26,001 nucleotides of DNA from Candidatus Melainabacteria bacterium (GTDB lineage Bacteria > Cyanobacteriota > Vampirovibrionia > Obscuribacterales > Obscuribacteraceae). The translations under genes and the position numbers were made by a program. This document shows, piece after piece, positions 23,598 to 26,001 of this stretch. The stretch is from the NCBI GenBank assembly GCA_003175915.1, contig PSRH01000282.1, positions 1 through 26,001 of the forward strand, written 5' to 3'. Every line of letters starts with the position of its first letter. Positions within the stretch are counted from its first letter, which is position 1. The notes under the pieces are model-generated. The model ran no database searches and was not told where the DNA came from. It saw only the letters and a program-made list of their open reading frames with translations.

Positions 23598-25223
23598 CTA
23601 ATCAAAAAAGCCTTCGATCTGCCAGGCGCCACTCTGTTTGTCGTGGGTTAACAAAATCAAGTAGACGACTGGATTTTTGATGCTACTAGCGGGAACCATC
23701 TTTGTATCGGCTGGTTCGGCCAGAATCCTGTAGTAGTATTTTGAAGATGGTTTATTCCACCAGAGCACGGACAAGCATTCCGGCCTGGTGATGCACCTGA
23801 CTCTGTACCATTGTTTCTGATAGTTTATGGCTGAAGGCAAGTTGTCTTTCAGTTCCACAAGAACTTGAACCGGCTGCTTTCGTAGAACTAGGTCTGATGG
23901 TAGCAATCGCTCCGCAGTCTGATTGACATAGTTAAGATTGATCGGAACAAGGGAATCCGAGAAAGAGTTTTGTGTGATCGGTACCCATGTCCCTGCCGTA
24001 TCAAAGGTGTAGTGATCGCTAGCTACTGCCTTTGTTGCGGTATTGCTGCCGATGCTTGTTAAAAACCGCTGCAATAGTAAGAGGAGTGAAGATGGTAATT
24101 GTGCCGCTGTGCTGCCATAGTCACCAAGCAGTTTATTTGTTTTTGAGGAGTGACTCTCGAACTTATTGGTATCTATAGGAGGTTGTTCCCATAGCTCTTT
24201 GGAGAAACGGGAGATGCCTAGTTTTAGTCTGGTAAATTCCCTCTCTAGAGGATTAGCGTCCAGAGATAATTTCACGACTTGTAGTAAAAATTGCGGATGG
24301 TTGGTAGGGCGAATCAGTTTCAATGTCCGTTCGTTAAACTTCTCATCCTCGTTGTAGAACGACAGAGTCATTTCCTCAGCCCATAATCCTGACTGCTTGA
24401 GGTCTGATGAGAGCCGATCCAGCATGGATTTCACCGCAAAAATGGTGTCGTTCAAGGAGCTGATAGCGCCACCCATATCGGCTATAGATTCAAATTGTTT
24501 TTCAGGCTCGGGAATAGTTGGTTTTCTGTTATCCAATCCTTGTGCCAATTCATGCGCAATCTTGCCTCCTCTACCAAATCTTTCTATGAGTGATTCCACA
24601 GGGAGGTCAGTCAGTTGCCCCATCGACTTAATTCCGAGATCTAAGAGCGAGCTTTCTATGTCAGGATCTAATTGCAAATGCTTTACGGAAAGGGGTGCCA
24701 AAAAGTTTTTGTCTTCGCCGCGAGGCACAATAAACAGCCGGTTGAATTTTAAGCGGGCTGCTACGGTTGCTGCGAAGGCACTGTCAGCGATACCAATATA
24801 AGCATCTGTGAATCTGGAAAGACCGCAGGTTCTTAGAATCTTATGACAAAATTTGCTTTCTCCGCCCATATGCAGCAATCCGGATGCATCCAGCAAAAAA
24901 TCACCCAATCCTAAATCCGCTACTTTGGGCGAACAATTGTTGAGAGTGGTTATTAGCTGCCGCTGAACACTCAGGTAAAGCGGTTGATCTAATTCTCTCA
25001 ATACTAATTCTGAACATAACGCTTTGGCTTCTGGTAACCGCATGTTCGGCAAGACGCCCTGGCGGGTAGCTTGTTCAGAGCACACAAATATGCGAGCGCG
25101 GTTGTATCCACCTGGTGTTAATTTACCGTTGACGAGTGCAAAGGGTATGCCTTTGAGCTCTTCATGTCTTTGGTGTACGGCGATCTGGAACTTGGGGATG
25201 TGTAAACAAGCTATTCGTGACAT
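23598..25223 (-). CDS. imuB: ImuB, Y-family polymerase homologue without catalytic acids
   Basis: The 541-residue product aligns with the Y-family fold, but the catalytic carboxylates are absent. The first motif reads IACLHIPKFQIAVHQR where an active enzyme has DxDxFF, and the second reads LGDFLLDASGL instead of SIDE. This is the hallmark of ImuB, a hub that links DnaE2 and ImuA to the clamp. A little-finger-like region follows (about 245-345). QLPSSL at 375-380 is a possible but poor beta-clamp motif. The C-terminus ends GAWQIEGFFD, as in the family. ATG 25223 begins at the conserved fold and overlaps imuA by 62 bases. The nearest good ribosome-binding site (GGAGG) is 15 bases away. Confidence 0.9.
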   Translation of the reverse strand: MSRIACLHIPKFQIAVHQRHEELKGIPFALVNGKLTPGGYNRARIFVCSEQATRQGVLPNMRLPEAKALCSELVLRELDQPLYLSVQRQLITTLNNCSPKVADLGLGDFLLDASGLLHMGGESKFCHKILRTCGLSRFTDAYIGIADSAFAATVAARLKFNRLFIVPRGEDKNFLAPLSVKHLQLDPDIESSLLDLGIKSMGQLTDLPVESLIERFGRGGKIAHELAQGLDNRKPTIPEPEKQFESIADMGGAISSLNDTIFAVKSMLDRLSSDLKQSGLWAEEMTLSFYNEDEKFNERTLKLIRPTNHPQFLLQVVKLSLDANPLEREFTRLKLGISRFSKELWEQPPIDTNKFESHSSKTNKLLGDYGSTAAQLPSSLLLLLQRFLTSIGSNTATKAVASDHYTFDTAGTWVPITQNSFSDSLVPINLNYVNQTAERLLPSDLVLRKQPVQVLVELKDNLPSAINYQKQWYRVRCITRPECLSVLWWNKPSSKYYYRILAEPADTKMVPASSIKNPVVYLILLTHDKQSGAWQIEGFFD

Positions 25224-26001
25224 GAGAAGTAACCTGCACCTCCGCCGTGTGTGACAGCCCGTCTTTAGTTACCGAACAATAAATCGAAGGAAGAATCATG
25301 ACTGCGCCATGCAATCCCTCTACAGGTTTTATAGTCGGCCCCCAACGAAAACCAATTTGTGCGTAACAACCCCATCCTGGTTCTGAAGATTCGCTATCGC
25401 GCAGCAAAATCAGGGCGGTTTTTGATCTCGCTAAAGAATTGTTCAGTCGTGCATAAACTCTACTGGGCACAGGCCTGCTTCGTTCGCTTGAGCCAAGATC
25501 CAAAATCACCACATCGAAAGCGTTACAGCGAATAAGTTCATCGGCTGCCCATAAGTGTTCTTGTGTTATCAACCGTTGCTTCAAGCGCTTGCTTTTATTA
25601 GGAGGGTTCCGACTGACCAAACCCTGATGCGGCAATGACAAATTGCGGATCACCCAGAATTTGCCAGATGATGAGGGAGGCTGGTCATGAGCCAACATAT
25701 TTGTTGGCTTTGCCCCACATAACCCTTTTTCTATAAAAATCCAATCGGAGGCAACTAGTTTGTCTTCTGCATCTATGTAGGCTACGTCAAGTCCAGATGC
25801 GCACCAGTTGCTAATGATGGCACGCAGGATCGAGGTTTTACCAGATGAGACAGTGCCGAGCCATTCGGTTATGCGCTGTCGAGCAACTCCGCGCGTTAAG
25901 CTGTGGTCAATTTCCGCTATGCCTGTAATGAGAGTTTTCTGCCTGCTATCCGCACGCACCCACTTGCCTGGAAAAAGATTTTCAAAATGTTGTTTTAAAA
26001 C
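25162..26001 (-). CDS. imuA: ImuA, RecA-like mutasome protein (5' end outside the window)
   Basis: The gene is partial, because the frame stays open to the right edge. The codons between the edge and the internal GTG at 25959 (QHFENLFPGKWV) look like the usual ImuA N-terminus, so the true start is beyond 26001. TGIAEIDHSL is followed by the Walker A GTVSSGKT and a Walker B-like FDVVILDLGS, all typical of the RecA-like ImuA/SulA-related family. ImuA is the first gene of imuA-imuB-dnaE2, and its product acts with ImuB in damage-induced mutagenesis. The C-terminal 20 or so residues overlap imuB. Any LexA operator would lie outside the window. Confidence 0.88.
   Translation of the reverse strand, partial: VLKQHFENLFPGKWVRADSRQKTLITGIAEIDHSLTRGVARQRITEWLGTVSSGKTSILRAIISNWCASGLDVAYIDAEDKLVASDWIFIEKGLCGAKPTNMLAHDQPPSSSGKFWVIRNLSLPHQGLVSRNPPNKSKRLKQRLITQEHLWAADELIRCNAFDVVILDLGSSERSRPVPSRVYARLNNSLARSKTALILLRDSESSEPGWGCYAQIGFRWGPTIKPVEGLHGAVMILPSIYCSVTKDGLSHTAEVQVTSHVTNSLFTHPQVPDRRTPKT

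Noticed and set aside
23594..23632. Longer DnaE2 start (GTG 23632)
   Set aside because: It lies inside imuB with no ribosome-binding site, and the conserved PHP domain starts right at ATG 23593.

Overview
This is a moderate-GC bacterial window using the standard code (TGA, TAA and TAG all serve as stops). It is dominated by a branched-chain amino acid (BCAA) locus on the + strand, with unrelated minus-strand genes on both sides. I cannot fix the taxon. The gene content fits a free-living heterotroph, and the RHS-like and Pro/Asp-rich proteins on the left give only a weak impression of a non-photosynthetic cyanobacterial relative.

Left (1-3800, minus strand): three co-directional genes encode a 466-residue protein of unknown function with a Pro/Asp/Asn linker, a 517-residue protein with a calpain-like Cys-His-Asn protease domain at its C-terminus, and a 157-residue hypothetical protein. 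A hairpin terminator lies at about 87-124.

Centre (4200-16900, + strand): a complete BCAA pathway is arranged as two transcription units. Unit 1 is promoter, leuL leader peptide, attenuator and leuA. Unit 2 is promoter, an ilvL-type leader peptide, a second attenuator, then ilvD-ilvC-ilvB-ilvM-cimA-leuC-leuD-leuB-ilvE. Neither leader peptide is longer than 27 codons. Citramalate synthase (cimA) provides 2-ketobutyrate precursors without threonine, and leuC/leuD/leuB then serve both isoleucine and leucine. The leucine-only enzyme LeuA sits behind a leader whose control codons are nearly all Leu. The shared enzymes sit behind a leader with mixed Val/Ile/Leu codons. Both leaders show mutually exclusive terminator and antiterminator pairings. 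This two-attenuator arrangement is the main discovery in the window.

Right (16900-26001, minus strand): a GT-C type membrane glycosyltransferase, a decayed and internally deleted tandem copy of it, an exported two-repeat hypothetical protein, and the imuA-imuB-dnaE2 translesion mutagenesis cassette. imuA runs off the right edge.

No rRNA, tRNA, CRISPR array, insertion sequence or T-box riboswitch was seen.
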